DNA of 64,000 nucleotides from F23-D06 sp045600905 (GTDB lineage Bacteria > Bacteroidota > Bacteroidia > Bacteroidales > WCHB1-69). The translations under genes and the position numbers were made by a program. Shown in pieces: positions 17,990 to 26,386 of the stretch. The stretch is from positions 83,351 to 147,350 of the forward strand of contig JAZRYT010000189.1 of the NCBI GenBank assembly GCA_045600905.1. Reading direction: 5' to 3'. Every line of letters begins with the position of its first letter. Position 1 is the first letter of the stretch. The notes below the pieces were generated by a model. It saw nothing but the letters and a program-made list of their open reading frames with translations. It did no database searches and had not been told where the DNA came from.

Positions 17990-18092
17990 AATTCAAAAAT
18001 GCAGGTTCAATAACTGAAAAAAATCAGTTTTATTATAAGGGCGGCAAACATACATAATAATTTGAAGCAAACCAGTTCCTTCAACAGACAAT

Positions 18093-19106
18093 CTACTTCA
18101 CAATTTTCTTCACCACACTGCCTTGGTCTGTCGTCACCTTAACCATATATAATCCGGAAGGCAGTTCGGAGACGGAAATCGGTTGGTTATATACTGTTGA
18201 GACAAGTAATTTGCCGTTGACATCGAAAATTTGCACAAGCGCATTATCGGCTCCGGCAATATTCAGCATATTGACAACCGGATTAGGAGAGACAGTCACA
18301 TCCAACTGGTCATAAGAATGTACTCCGCTGGCTCCTTGAGGGGTGAATCTATAGACAGTATTGGCGGCAGGGAAACTTGTCAGACCAAATCCCATAGATT
18401 CTTCTTCAGACAATGTGTCCATTGAACCGACCCAAAAAGTCGGATTTGCGGGATCACCATTTACAGAAGCGAAGAAATCTCCAGCGTAATCTTGATAAGC
18501 AAGTACTGATAAGAAATTCATTCCCTCTTCTTGAATCCATTCCTGGATAAATTGTTCACTTACATCGGATGGGCCATAACGGAACTCTACAGAATTGTTT
18601 TCTTCATACAGCCAAACCTGCATATTAATATAATTGTCTGTCAAATCGTCCTCATAATCCACACCCCAAAAGCCAGCATTGGACCATTGCATTTTGAAGA
18701 TACGATGTCCGGGATTTCCATCCACTGTGTAGGAGATATCGGAACAGGAGCGATACGTTTCGGCATTTTTCCAATCATAATCCCCATCGTAGCAAGGATC
18801 TATCAAATCAGAATAGAACGGAGTAATCATTATGAAATCATCGTCTTCATAATCGTCTTCATAGTAGATCTCCGATCCCATACCGGGGCCATACAATTGA
18901 TTGATTGGCTGACCAAACAATTGGAACGAAAAGCCCAACGGCAGAGCCACATCCAAATCGTCCCAAGATTCTCCACCGGTAAGCGAAACACCGTTCGGAA
19001 TTTCGGAATAATTTTCCGTAAACATTTGAAACTGATAACTGTTTTGAGCCATTGAAGCAACTGCCAGGCCCATCATTAATGCAAAAAATAAAGATACTTT
19101 TTTCAT
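18093..19106 (-). CDS. T9SS type A sorting domain-containing secreted protein
   Basis: 337 residues with a signal peptide (MKKVSLFFALMMGLAVASMAQ), an acidic Asp/Tyr-rich body and a C-terminal type A sorting domain (VTVSPNPVVNMLNIAG, VQIFDVNGKLL, SGLYMVKVTTDQGSVVKKIVK). It is a second predicted cargo of the type IX system in this region; no enzymatic motif is seen. A -7-like TATCTTTG on the minus strand lies at 19205-19212, about 100 bases upstream. Confidence 0.85.
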   Translation of the reverse strand: MKKVSLFFALMMGLAVASMAQNSYQFQMFTENYSEIPNGVSLTGGESWDDLDVALPLGFSFQLFGQPINQLYGPGMGSEIYYEDDYEDDDFIMITPFYSDLIDPCYDGDYDWKNAETYRSCSDISYTVDGNPGHRIFKMQWSNAGFWGVDYEDDLTDNYINMQVWLYEENNSVEFRYGPSDVSEQFIQEWIQEEGMNFLSVLAYQDYAGDFFASVNGDPANPTFWVGSMDTLSEEESMGFGLTSFPAANTVYRFTPQGASGVHSYDQLDVTVSPNPVVNMLNIAGADNALVQIFDVNGKLLVSTVYNQPISVSELPSGLYMVKVTTDQGSVVKKIVK

Positions 19107-19265
19107 AACATTTAAGTTTTAATATTTTACAAATCAACGATATACCAATAATTATGAATTATAAGTCATCAATAATCATAGACCATATCGTCTTAAAAAC
19201 GTGGCAAAGATACACATATTTCACCACAACTCCTATTCAGAAAAAAAACATTTAACCATTCCACG

Positions 19266-19307
19266 CCATTCCTCATTCACCATTAACCATTAACCATTCA
19301 CCACACC
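19266..19307. repeat. Degenerate heptamer array (CCATTMA-type)
   Basis: Six consecutive 7-base units: CCATTCC, TCATTCA, CCATTAA twice, CCATTCA, CCACACC. It lies in the intergenic space before the PurF-like gene and has no coding or hairpin potential. Confidence 0.7.
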
Positions 19308-19394
19308 TTAATAGGATGCACGATATACCAAAAGGGCAAAGCAGCAATTGCAAAAAAATATCCTACAACAATAGCAATCTTACGGCAAAAAATA

Positions 19395-19402
19395 TATCTT
19401 TG
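19395..19402 (+). promoter_or_regulatory. -7 element upstream of the PurF-like gene
   Basis: TATCTTTG matches TAnnTTTG and lies 56 bases before the start codon. No clear -33 TTG at 19-21 bases. Confidence 0.5.
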
Positions 19403-19458
19403 CGCTTCCTTTCAAAAAAGGTGTCAAATTATTATAAATATTTAATTGTCAAAATTTT

Positions 19459-20865
19459 ATGGGTGGTTTTTTCGGAGTTGTTTCCAACGGACCTTGCAAT
19501 CCTGATTTATTTTACGGTATAGATTATCATTCTCATCTCGGCACCAAGCGTGGCGGTATGGTGACTATTGAAGACAACGTCTTTCATCGTTCCATTCACA
19601 ATATTGAGAACTCCTACTTCAGAACCAAGTTTGGCGATGACCTCGGCAAGTTCAAAGGCAATGCGGGAATCGGTGTTATCAGCGACACCGACGCACAACC
19701 TATCGTGGTCAACTCCCATTTGGGACGTTTCGGCATCGTTACCGTCGCAAAAATCAACAACTTGGAAGAACTCGAACAAGACTGTCTGTCCAAGAACCAA
19801 CAGTTTACCGAGCTGAGTTCCGGTAAAACGAACCCCACGGAACTGATAGCCCTGATGATTACGCAGGGCAAAGACTTTGTGGATGGCATCCAGAATGTTT
19901 TCCGCAAGGTGAGAGGTTCCTGCTCTATGCTCATCCTGACCAACGACGGCATCATTGCCGCACGCGACTATTACGGACGCACGCCCATAGTAATCGGCAA
20001 AAAAACTGGCGCACAGGCTCTTGCCTTCGACTGCCATAGCTTTGCCAACCTCGACTACTCAATTGAACGATTTGTAGGCCCGGGCGAAATTCTAAAATTA
20101 AGTCCTGAACATACGGAACAGTTGCTGGCTCCAAATCCAAAAATGCAGATTTGCTCATTCTTATGGATTTATTACGGCTATCCAACCGCTGAATACGAAG
20201 GCGTAAACGTGGAAAACACACGTTATCTTTATGGTTATCAAATGGGTAAGGAAGACGACATCGAAGCTGATTTGGTGTCTGCCATTCCTGATTCCGGTAT
20301 TGCAATGGCCTTAGGTTATTCTGCAGGCAAACAGATTCCTTATAAGAGGGGTATTACCAAATACACGCCGACGTGGTCCAGAAGTTTTATGCCTGTTGAC
20401 CAAGACACGCGCGAACACGTGGCCCGTATGAAGTTGCTGCCCAATACCAAAGTTATGGAAGGTCAACGCATTGTCTTTTGCGACGACTCTATCGTGCGCG
20501 GCACACAACTTCGTGACAACGTGAAAAAACTTTACGGTTATGGCGCTAAAGAAGTACACATCCGCATCAGCTGTCCGCCGTTGGTTTATGGTTGCCATTA
20601 TCTGAACTTCTCCGCTTCCAAAACGGAAATGGAACTGATTACACGCCGCGTTATTGCGGAATTGGAAGGCGGCCAGATCCGCAATTTGGAGAAATACTGT
20701 GACGACACCACCAAGGAATATGCCAATATGGTGGAAGTCATCCGCAAACACCTTGGCGTCGATACGTTGAAATTCAATAAATTGGGAACCATCGCTAAAG
20801 CCATCGGCCTTCCCAAAGACCGCCTTTGTACGCACTGCTTCGACGGTTCCTCATTCGGAGAATAA
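19459..20865 (+). CDS. PurF-like amidophosphoribosyltransferase homolog lacking the N-terminal cysteine
   Basis: 468 residues with the two PurF domains: an N-terminal Ntn-type glutaminase fold (about 1-235) and a C-terminal type I phosphoribosyltransferase domain with the PRPP loop VFCDDSIVRGTQ near 340. Normal PurF starts MCG, with Cys1 exposed as the nucleophile that takes ammonia from glutamine. Here the protein starts MGGFFG; no cysteine occurs before residue 13, so glutaminase activity should be absent. From memory, close relatives in Bacteroides share the MGGFFG start, so this is a family trait and not a local mutation. It may use free ammonia or have another role; it is annotated as amidophosphoribosyltransferase only by homology. 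Confidence 0.8.
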   Translation: MGGFFGVVSNGPCNPDLFYGIDYHSHLGTKRGGMVTIEDNVFHRSIHNIENSYFRTKFGDDLGKFKGNAGIGVISDTDAQPIVVNSHLGRFGIVTVAKINNLEELEQDCLSKNQQFTELSSGKTNPTELIALMITQGKDFVDGIQNVFRKVRGSCSMLILTNDGIIAARDYYGRTPIVIGKKTGAQALAFDCHSFANLDYSIERFVGPGEILKLSPEHTEQLLAPNPKMQICSFLWIYYGYPTAEYEGVNVENTRYLYGYQMGKEDDIEADLVSAIPDSGIAMALGYSAGKQIPYKRGITKYTPTWSRSFMPVDQDTREHVARMKLLPNTKVMEGQRIVFCDDSIVRGTQLRDNVKKLYGYGAKEVHIRISCPPLVYGCHYLNFSASKTEMELITRRVIAELEGGQIRNLEKYCDDTTKEYANMVEVIRKHLGVDTLKFNKLGTIAKAIGLPKDRLCTHCFDGSSFGE

Positions 20866-20876
20866 ATCTTCCAAAA

Positions 20877-20952
20877 AGCACTTCCGCCTGCGGCGTGCTT
20901 CCCACGAAATCGGAGCGCCAGCGACCAACGCGGCGGACGCGATGAATCGCGT
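20877..20952. other. Hairpin-rich gap between the convergent PurF-like and rimM genes
   Basis: Two hairpins: 20876-20881 with 20895-20900 (inner stem 20884-20887/20890-20893), and 20937-20942 with 20947-20952. Neither has a T-run. The second is at the rimM stop. The GGACGCGAT..ATCGCG sequence resembles short repeats common in Bacteroidales intergenic DNA. They may end the two converging transcripts. Confidence 0.5.
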
Positions 20953-20954
20953 TC

Positions 20955-21476
20955 CTACCCAAGATACACGTCAATCAGTCCTTCCGGGGCGGTGATGTAA
21001 AGGATTTTGTTTTCCCTATCAACTTTTGTAATAAACTGTTGGGAGGCGGGAATAAGGATTTCCGTACCATCGTGATCCACCTGCATAATAGGGTTGTTGC
21101 TGACTTCGAGGAAATCTTGGCAGCTGCCTATGTCGCCATTATGTTCGTCAATCACGCGGAAACCGATGACTTCGTGGAAATAGAATCGATTGCCGGGGAG
21201 CGGAGGCAGGTCACTCATCGGGAGATAGAGTTCCACGCCTACAAAGTCGCGGACGTCGTTTGGGTCGATGTCTTCGAATTTGAGGACGAACTGGTTGTTG
21301 CCGCGATAGGCGATGCGTTCGATGTTGTACGGGATTTTTTCGCCATCCAAATCAAGGAAGACGGCAGGGAGATTGGAGTAGTTTTCAGGGTTGTCTGTAT
21401 CAAAAAAGGCACACAGATCGCCCTTCAATCCGAAGGGTTTGGTCAGTGTGCCTAAATAGAAATAGTCGTTTTTCAT
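20955..21476 (-). CDS. rimM: 16S rRNA processing protein RimM
   Basis: 173-residue 30S assembly factor that helps maturation of the 16S head region. The N-terminal barrel opens with LGTLTKPFGLKGDL (family hallmark GxIxkpHGlkGel), and the C-terminal PRC-barrel ends with GTEILIPASQQFI..VDRENKILYITAPEGLIDVYL. The ATG shares one base with the rpsP stop (TAATG), so the two are translationally coupled, consistent with the rpsP-rimM pairing seen in many bacteria. Confidence 0.94.
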   Translation of the reverse strand: MKNDYFYLGTLTKPFGLKGDLCAFFDTDNPENYSNLPAVFLDLDGEKIPYNIERIAYRGNNQFVLKFEDIDPNDVRDFVGVELYLPMSDLPPLPGNRFYFHEVIGFRVIDEHNGDIGSCQDFLEVSNNPIMQVDHDGTEILIPASQQFITKVDRENKILYITAPEGLIDVYLG

Positions 21477-22051
21477 TATGCTTCTGCAGGAGCAGCTTCT
21501 TCTGCTGCGGGAGCTTCTTCAGCATTAGCGGCAGCTTCAGCGGCAGCGGCTTCAGCAGCTTCTTCAGCGGCCTTAGCGGCAGCAGCGGCGATTTCTGCAT
21601 TGCGAGCAGCAATCTTAGCTGACATAGCTTCTTTAACTTTCGTTTCAGCAGCTAAACGTTCTTTCTTAATGTTACGAGCCTTGTCGGCTTCTTCGCGAAC
21701 TACATTGCTGAGCTTGCTGTTCTTTTCTTGTTTCCAAGCTTCGAACTTCTGCTGAGCTTGAGCGTCTGTGATAGCACCTTTAGCGACACCGCCTCTGAGG
21801 TGTTTCATCAAATAAACGCCTTCGCGTTTGAGAATCGCACGAGCGGTATCAGAAGGGGCAGCACCTGCTTCCACCCAATAAAGTGCGCGTTCAAAATTGA
21901 TGTTGAGCGTTGCTGGATTGGTCAGTGGATTGTAAGTACCAAGATCTTCGATAAAACGTCCGTCACGTGGTGCACGACCATCCGCAATTACAACATGGTA
22001 AAAAGGTTGATTCTTTTTACCTCTTCTTTGTAATCTGATTCTTGTTGCCAT
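21476..22051 (-). CDS. rpsP: 30S ribosomal protein S16 with Ala/Glu-rich extension
   Basis: 191 residues. The first 80 or so (MATRIRLQRRGKKNQPFYHVVIADGR..., GTYNPLTNPATLNINFERALYWVEAGAAPSDTARAILKREG) are canonical S16. The remaining hundred residues are a charged helical stretch that becomes almost pure Ala/Glu at the end. Extended S16 is usual in Bacteroidetes, although most bacterial S16 is 80-90 residues long. It is driven by a well-formed promoter and is followed directly by rimM. Confidence 0.95.
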   Translation of the reverse strand: MATRIRLQRRGKKNQPFYHVVIADGRAPRDGRFIEDLGTYNPLTNPATLNINFERALYWVEAGAAPSDTARAILKREGVYLMKHLRGGVAKGAITDAQAQQKFEAWKQEKNSKLSNVVREEADKARNIKKERLAAETKVKEAMSAKIAARNAEIAAAAAKAAEEAAEAAAAEAAANAEEAPAAEEAAPAEA

Positions 22052-22137
22052 AAATGTTTTTTATGTTGATAATTAATACTTTACCTTGAAATCTAAGTTC
22101 TATACGCCTCTCAGCGCGTAGCTTTTTCAAGGGGCGG

Positions 22138-22167
22138 CAAAAATACAAAATTTTCAATACGTCGCAA
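22138..22167 (-). promoter_or_regulatory. rpsP-rimM promoter
   Basis: On the minus strand TTG (22167-22165) and TATTTTTG (22145-22138) are 19 bases apart, matching the Bacteroidetes promoter. The rpsP start is 86 bases downstream. Confidence 0.75.
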
Positions 22168-22181
22168 CTGCTTTTTTTTTG

Positions 22182-22189
22182 TACGTTTG
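22182..22189 (+). promoter_or_regulatory. -7 element of the TolB-like gene
   Basis: TACGTTTG matches TAnnTTTG, 31 bases before the ATG at 22221. It lies back to back with the rpsP promoter, so the two transcription units diverge from about 40 bases of shared DNA. Confidence 0.6.
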
Positions 22190-22220
22190 CTGCCTTTTAA
22201 TAAATACAACTTTTTTGCGG

Positions 22221-25200
22221 ATGAAATTATACGTCAAATTGCTGGTTATCTGTCTGTTCGCATGCACATTCGTGTGTTTGCCGCAGACTGCCCACGCGCA
22301 ATTCTACAACGGCTCGCAAATCAGCTTCGGCAAAAACCGCGTGCAGCATCAGAATTTCAACTGGCAGTATATCCGCGCCGAACAGTACGACGTATATTTC
22401 TATCCTACCGGCAAAGCCTTGGCCCAATATACTTTCTACAAAGTCCCAGAATATATCCGCGAAATCGAAACGCTCCTCAATTACACCTCCCGCAAGAAAA
22501 TCCAATTCATCGTCTATAACACCCAACAGGACTTCCGAGAGTCAAACTTCGCGTACGACAACGACGACTTCTACAATCAGGGAGGTATGACGAACATTTA
22601 CGGTTCCAAAATATACCTCTACTTTGACGGAAATCGCGAACACTTCGACCGAATGATTCGAAGCGGCCTGATGAACCTGTACGCACACTGGCTCGTGGAA
22701 GGCGCCACCGTCGGCTCCAACATTTCCTCCGACTACCTGATGACTGTGTCCAACTGGTTTTACACCGGGCTTGCCTCCTATTTCGGCAAACACTGGGACA
22801 GTGACATCGACGCGCACGTCAAAGACGGCATCCTCACCCAACGCTATGCGGATTTCGACGAACTCTCTCCTGTGGACGCCACCTACGCCGGACACTCCTT
22901 GTGGAAGTATATTGTAGATACGTATGGCGAAAATATCATCGCCAAAATCCTCTACAGCACTCGCTCCTCCAAAACCATAGAACGCGGTTTCGCATACGCC
23001 ACGGGACTCAACTATCGCACCCTTCTCGTCAACTGGTACAAATACTACTACGTGATGTACAACCCGGACGAGACACGCTCTATGCCCGAAGGGAGCGGCC
23101 TCCTCAAACGTCCAAAGGCGCTCCGCGATTACAGCTCTATTCGTTTCTCTCCAGAAAACGACGATTTCGCCTACGTCACCAACGAAGCCGGACAAATTCG
23201 CGTGTGGCTGCGCCCCACCGACAAGAAACATCCAAAATGCATTTTCAGAAGATATGCCAAAACGGAAGACAATCCGGACCTCACCTTCCCGCTTTTAGCC
23301 TGGAATCCCGATGGCGACGTTTTGGGTATGACACTCGAAGATAAAGGACACTGCTACTATTATCCTTATAATATTGAAAAGAAAAAATGGGAAAAACGTT
23401 TTTTAGTTGATGTTGAGAAAATAACCTCTTGGGAATATTCTCCCGACGGCAAAATGATGCTGTTCTCCGGATTCAAAAACGGCCAGTCGGACATCTTCAT
23501 CTACAGCTTTATGTCTCGTTCCTTTCAAAACCTGACCAATGACTTTTATGATGATTACAATCCTATCTTTTTAAATCCCAAACAGATAGTTTTCGCTTCC
23601 AATCGTAATCGGGATTCCATATTGCTGCAAGACGACTTTATGGAAGCCGTCCCGCAAAAAAATTACGACCTTTTCCTTTTTAATTACGCCACCAAAGATT
23701 CCGCCCTGCTTCGCGTTACCAAAACGCCTTTTGCCAACGAAAGTGACTTGGTGCGTATTGGAAGACAGCAGATGGTCTTCCTCAGCGACAAAGACGGATT
23801 GGTCAATCGATACAGCGCCGTCTTCGACAGTACCATCAGCCGAATAGACACAGGCATACATTATGTTTATTACGCTAAGACAAGACCTATGACGGACCGT
23901 GCCTACAGCATCTTGGAGCAGGCCTTCGCACCTAACAGCCAAACCATTGCGGACATCTCGTTAAAGGACAAAGTGAAACGCATTTACTTCTCCTCCTTCG
24001 ACTTTTCCGACAATGTCGATCTTTCGTCATCTGTCTTTCATAACAAGGTACAGCAGGAAGAAGCTCGGCGCACACGAAACCAGTTGGAGAGCGACAGCAT
24101 CCGAAATGGAGACAAGCCCCAACCTCCCAAACACGGATTTTTCCAAGTTTACAGGTCAGGAAAAACTTACAGTAACACATCGGAGACCAAGGATACCACA
24201 AATCATATTTCCCAAAAACGGGATGAGTTCCCAATACCGGTTGCCACGGGTTACCGTGTGCAATACTCCATCAACAAACTCGTCACGCAGGCCGATTTCA
24301 GCTTCCTAAACACCTCCTACCAGCAATTTGAGGGAGGCACTTCGCCCATATACCTGAACACGGGTTTTAATGCGCTCTTTATGTTGGGCATCAACGACTT
24401 GTTCGAGGACCATCGGATTACTGGCGGATTCAGGCTGTCCGTCAACTTGGAGAACAACGAATTTATGCTCAGCTACGAGGACTTGTCCAAACGTTTAGAC
24501 CGCCAAATCACGCTATACCGGCAGGCTATCTCTTCCTCCACGAGCGATTTTCTTTACAGACAGACCAACAACAGTGTTTTCTACATTTTAAAATATCCGT
24601 TCAACAAAATCCACAGTTTGCGCTTGACGTTGAACGGGCGCTATGAGACCAACACCGTGAGGGCATTGAGCGATTATACTTTGCAACGGCCTAATGAACG
24701 GCATTTGTGGGCAGGTGTGAAATTGGAATACATTTTCGATTCCTCCAAAGAAATGTTCACCAACCTGTGGCGCGGCTCCAAAGTCAAACTCTTTGCCGAA
24801 TACGAGCAGCGTGCGGAAAAAGAGACGCAAAATCTCTTCGTCATCGGGTTGGACGCACGCAAGTCCTTTAAGCTGTACAAGAATATGACGTTTGCCGTGC
24901 GCGCGGCCGCCTCCACCAACATTGGTTCCGCCCGTTTAGTTTATTTTATGGGCGGCGTGGATAACTGGATTAACGCAAAATTCAACCGCGACATCTGGGT
25001 TGACCTCAGTAAGAATTACGCATACCAGACGTTGGCCACCAATATGCGCGGCTTTTATCAGAATATCCGAAACGGCACATCCTTCGCTTTGCTCAGTGGG
25101 GAATTACGCGTGCCCTTTGTGCAGCTGATTGCTGGACATCAGGTTTCCTTAGGAATATTTAACTCTATGCAGCTGAACCTTTTCGGCGATATAGGTACAG

Positions 25201-25442
25201 CGTGGACAGGGTTCACCCCTTATTCAGAAGACAATTGCCTTTACACCAGATATGTGACATCCGGGCCCATTACCGCGGTAATCAGACGCCAAGTCGATCC
25301 TTTTGTGGGAGGATTCGGTGTCGGACTTAGATTTTCCATCTTGGGTTATTTCCTCCGCTTCGATTACGCCTGGGGTGTGGAAGACTTCCATATCACCAAT
25401 AAAAAAGGAATGTTCTCCTTCTCCATCGGCACGGATTTTTAA
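22221..25442 (+). CDS. Large TolB-like beta-propeller/outer-membrane barrel protein
   Basis: 1,073 residues. A signal peptide (MKLYVKLLVICLFACTFVCLPQTAHAQ) is followed by a region resembling a gluzincin-like module (about 30-290; no HExxH seen), then WD40-like PD40 repeats (SPDGKMMLFSG, FSPENDDFAYVTN, FLNPKQIVFASN; about 310-600), and a C-terminal half with alternating hydrophobic strands ending in phenylalanine (MFSFSIGTDF), as expected of an outer-membrane barrel. Family members in Bacteroidetes are annotated as TolB-like or surface-antigen proteins; their role is unproven. ATG 22221 is chosen because the in-frame TTG at 22179 lies within the promoter and would precede the signal peptide. 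Confidence 0.8.
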   Translation: MKLYVKLLVICLFACTFVCLPQTAHAQFYNGSQISFGKNRVQHQNFNWQYIRAEQYDVYFYPTGKALAQYTFYKVPEYIREIETLLNYTSRKKIQFIVYNTQQDFRESNFAYDNDDFYNQGGMTNIYGSKIYLYFDGNREHFDRMIRSGLMNLYAHWLVEGATVGSNISSDYLMTVSNWFYTGLASYFGKHWDSDIDAHVKDGILTQRYADFDELSPVDATYAGHSLWKYIVDTYGENIIAKILYSTRSSKTIERGFAYATGLNYRTLLVNWYKYYYVMYNPDETRSMPEGSGLLKRPKALRDYSSIRFSPENDDFAYVTNEAGQIRVWLRPTDKKHPKCIFRRYAKTEDNPDLTFPLLAWNPDGDVLGMTLEDKGHCYYYPYNIEKKKWEKRFLVDVEKITSWEYSPDGKMMLFSGFKNGQSDIFIYSFMSRSFQNLTNDFYDDYNPIFLNPKQIVFASNRNRDSILLQDDFMEAVPQKNYDLFLFNYATKDSALLRVTKTPFANESDLVRIGRQQMVFLSDKDGLVNRYSAVFDSTISRIDTGIHYVYYAKTRPMTDRAYSILEQAFAPNSQTIADISLKDKVKRIYFSSFDFSDNVDLSSSVFHNKVQQEEARRTRNQLESDSIRNGDKPQPPKHGFFQVYRSGKTYSNTSETKDTTNHISQKRDEFPIPVATGYRVQYSINKLVTQADFSFLNTSYQQFEGGTSPIYLNTGFNALFMLGINDLFEDHRITGGFRLSVNLENNEFMLSYEDLSKRLDRQITLYRQAISSSTSDFLYRQTNNSVFYILKYPFNKIHSLRLTLNGRYETNTVRALSDYTLQRPNERHLWAGVKLEYIFDSSKEMFTNLWRGSKVKLFAEYEQRAEKETQNLFVIGLDARKSFKLYKNMTFAVRAAASTNIGSARLVYFMGGVDNWINAKFNRDIWVDLSKNYAYQTLATNMRGFYQNIRNGTSFALLSGELRVPFVQLIAGHQVSLGIFNSMQLNLFGDIGTAWTGFTPYSEDNCLYTRYVTSGPITAVIRRQVDPFVGGFGVGLRFSILGYFLRFDYAWGVEDFHITNKKGMFSFSIGTDF

Positions 25443-25533
25443 TAATTCAAGTTCCACAAGGGAAGTTAAAAATACAAAGAAGCAACTACTGCAACACCTT
25501 CGTTTCTTAATTTATTGTTCTTAATTTCTCCCA

Positions 25534-25737
25534 TTATTCATTCTGACTCTGCAACAGTATTCCGCCTCTGTCAACGGCATACTGGCGGATTTGCTGTGCT
25601 TTTTCCGTGTCACTCTTGAAGTGGAGGGCGGCTCTAACTGTCGGATACGACACATCTAATGCTGCCATAATCTGCTTGTGCAGACCGTGATCAACGATGA
25701 TCTGTTTGATTTGATTCTTATTGTCTTCTTTTTTCAT
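25534..25737 (-). CDS. Small HTH-like protein
   Basis: 67 residues. The middle (IIVDHGLHKQIMAALDVSYPTVRAALHFKSDTEKAQQIRQYAVDRGG) has the pattern of a helix-turn-helix: a helix, the turn DVSYPTVRAAL and a following helix; the C-terminal AVDRGGILL is shared by small putative regulators in Bacteroides. It starts within the stop of the preceding small gene (ATGA overlap), so the two form an operon. Target and function unknown. Confidence 0.6.
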   Translation of the reverse strand: MKKEDNKNQIKQIIVDHGLHKQIMAALDVSYPTVRAALHFKSDTEKAQQIRQYAVDRGGILLQSQNE

Positions 25738-26021
25738 TGTTGATGTTTATTTCGACGGATGCAGGAACAAAGTTCTTCCAAACCAGCCTCTTGTTGCCTC
25801 AATTCTATGTGTGCTTTTATAGACGTAAAACTTGACATACTACATTTTTCTTTCAAGATTTCCGTGAGATGCGATTTTCCGAAATCCGTGGTACGGATTT
25901 TCCGCGCAATGCAAAAATCCTGTTCGCGAACATCCATGATATAGCGTAACGCGAAGTCCGTCTGCATCCGCGACAAGAGCATAGGGACGAACATCAGTAG
26001 TAAAATAAAGATCTTTTCCAT
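25734..26021 (-). CDS. Small hypothetical protein with N-terminal hydrophobic segment
   Basis: 95 residues. The N-terminus MEKIFILLLMFVPMLLS is a signal anchor or leader; the rest is charged and cysteine-containing, with no family recognised. It overlaps the downstream HTH-like gene by four bases. Its 5' region carries a large imperfect palindrome. Coding status rests mainly on the overlap and the leader, so it is moderately supported. Confidence 0.45.
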   Translation of the reverse strand: MEKIFILLLMFVPMLLSRMQTDFALRYIMDVREQDFCIARKIRTTDFGKSHLTEILKEKCSMSSFTSIKAHIELRQQEAGLEELCSCIRRNKHQQ

Positions 26022-26386
26022 TATATTGTGTGTTTTGTTTTTTCAAGTTTTTGCTTTTCCAAAATTCACACAATAAAAAATCGTGAACTAACTTTTTTTC
26101 TGAAAGTGAGGTTCTAGACTACCTAAGCACAAGAAAAAGAAAAGCCCACGATATAAACGTAGGCATTTCTACTAATCTTCTTTGTGCTTATTTTGAAATT
26201 GTCTAGATTTCACTCTCACAAAAGAAAAGCAAAAACGCTTTTATAAATGTATATTTTTAATTGTTTTCCAACCTATAGGCTATAAATTTTAAAAGGTGAC
26301 AAAAATACATTATTTTCTGACTTTGACAGCATCTATACGTTTTTTTTATAAAAGTGTTTAGAATAACGTATGGTTTAAATCAAGAC
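26022..26386. other. Intergenic region upstream of the small-gene operon
   Basis: 365 bases. It holds a large imperfect inverted repeat (26103-26219), a weak 6-bp hairpin at 26225-26242 that could end speB transcripts, and a minus-strand -7-like TATTTTTG at 26300-26307 that could drive the two small genes. Confidence 0.6.
26103..26219 (-). other. Large imperfect palindrome (possible structured RNA)
   Basis: Arms of roughly 48 and 61 bases (26103-26150, 26158-26219) share, in inverted order, AGTGA, TCTAGAC, TAAGCACAA and GCCnACG, with a 7-base tip ATATAAA. It lies between a candidate promoter and the small-gene operon. There is no U-tract, so it is not a terminator. It could be a leader RNA, a processed small RNA or the remnant of a palindromic mobile element. 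Confidence 0.5.

Larger units (their letters stand above)
19107..19458. other. Intergenic region between divergent genes
   Basis: 352 bases without a gene. It contains the minus-strand TATCTTTG (19205-19212) for the secreted protein, a six-unit heptamer array (19266-19307) and the plus-strand TATCTTTG (19395-19402) for the PurF-like gene. Confidence 0.7.

Noticed and set aside
22179..22220. Upstream TTG start for the TolB-like gene
   Set aside because: It lies inside the promoter element and would put 14 residues before a clear signal peptide.
25840..26073. 77-residue frame overlapping the small leader-peptide gene
   Set aside because: No four-base coupling to the HTH gene and no leader; the 25734-26021 frame fits better.
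26103..26219. Integron attC site
   Set aside because: The palindrome lacks the RYYYAAC/GTTRRRY core sites and there is no integrase or cassette array.
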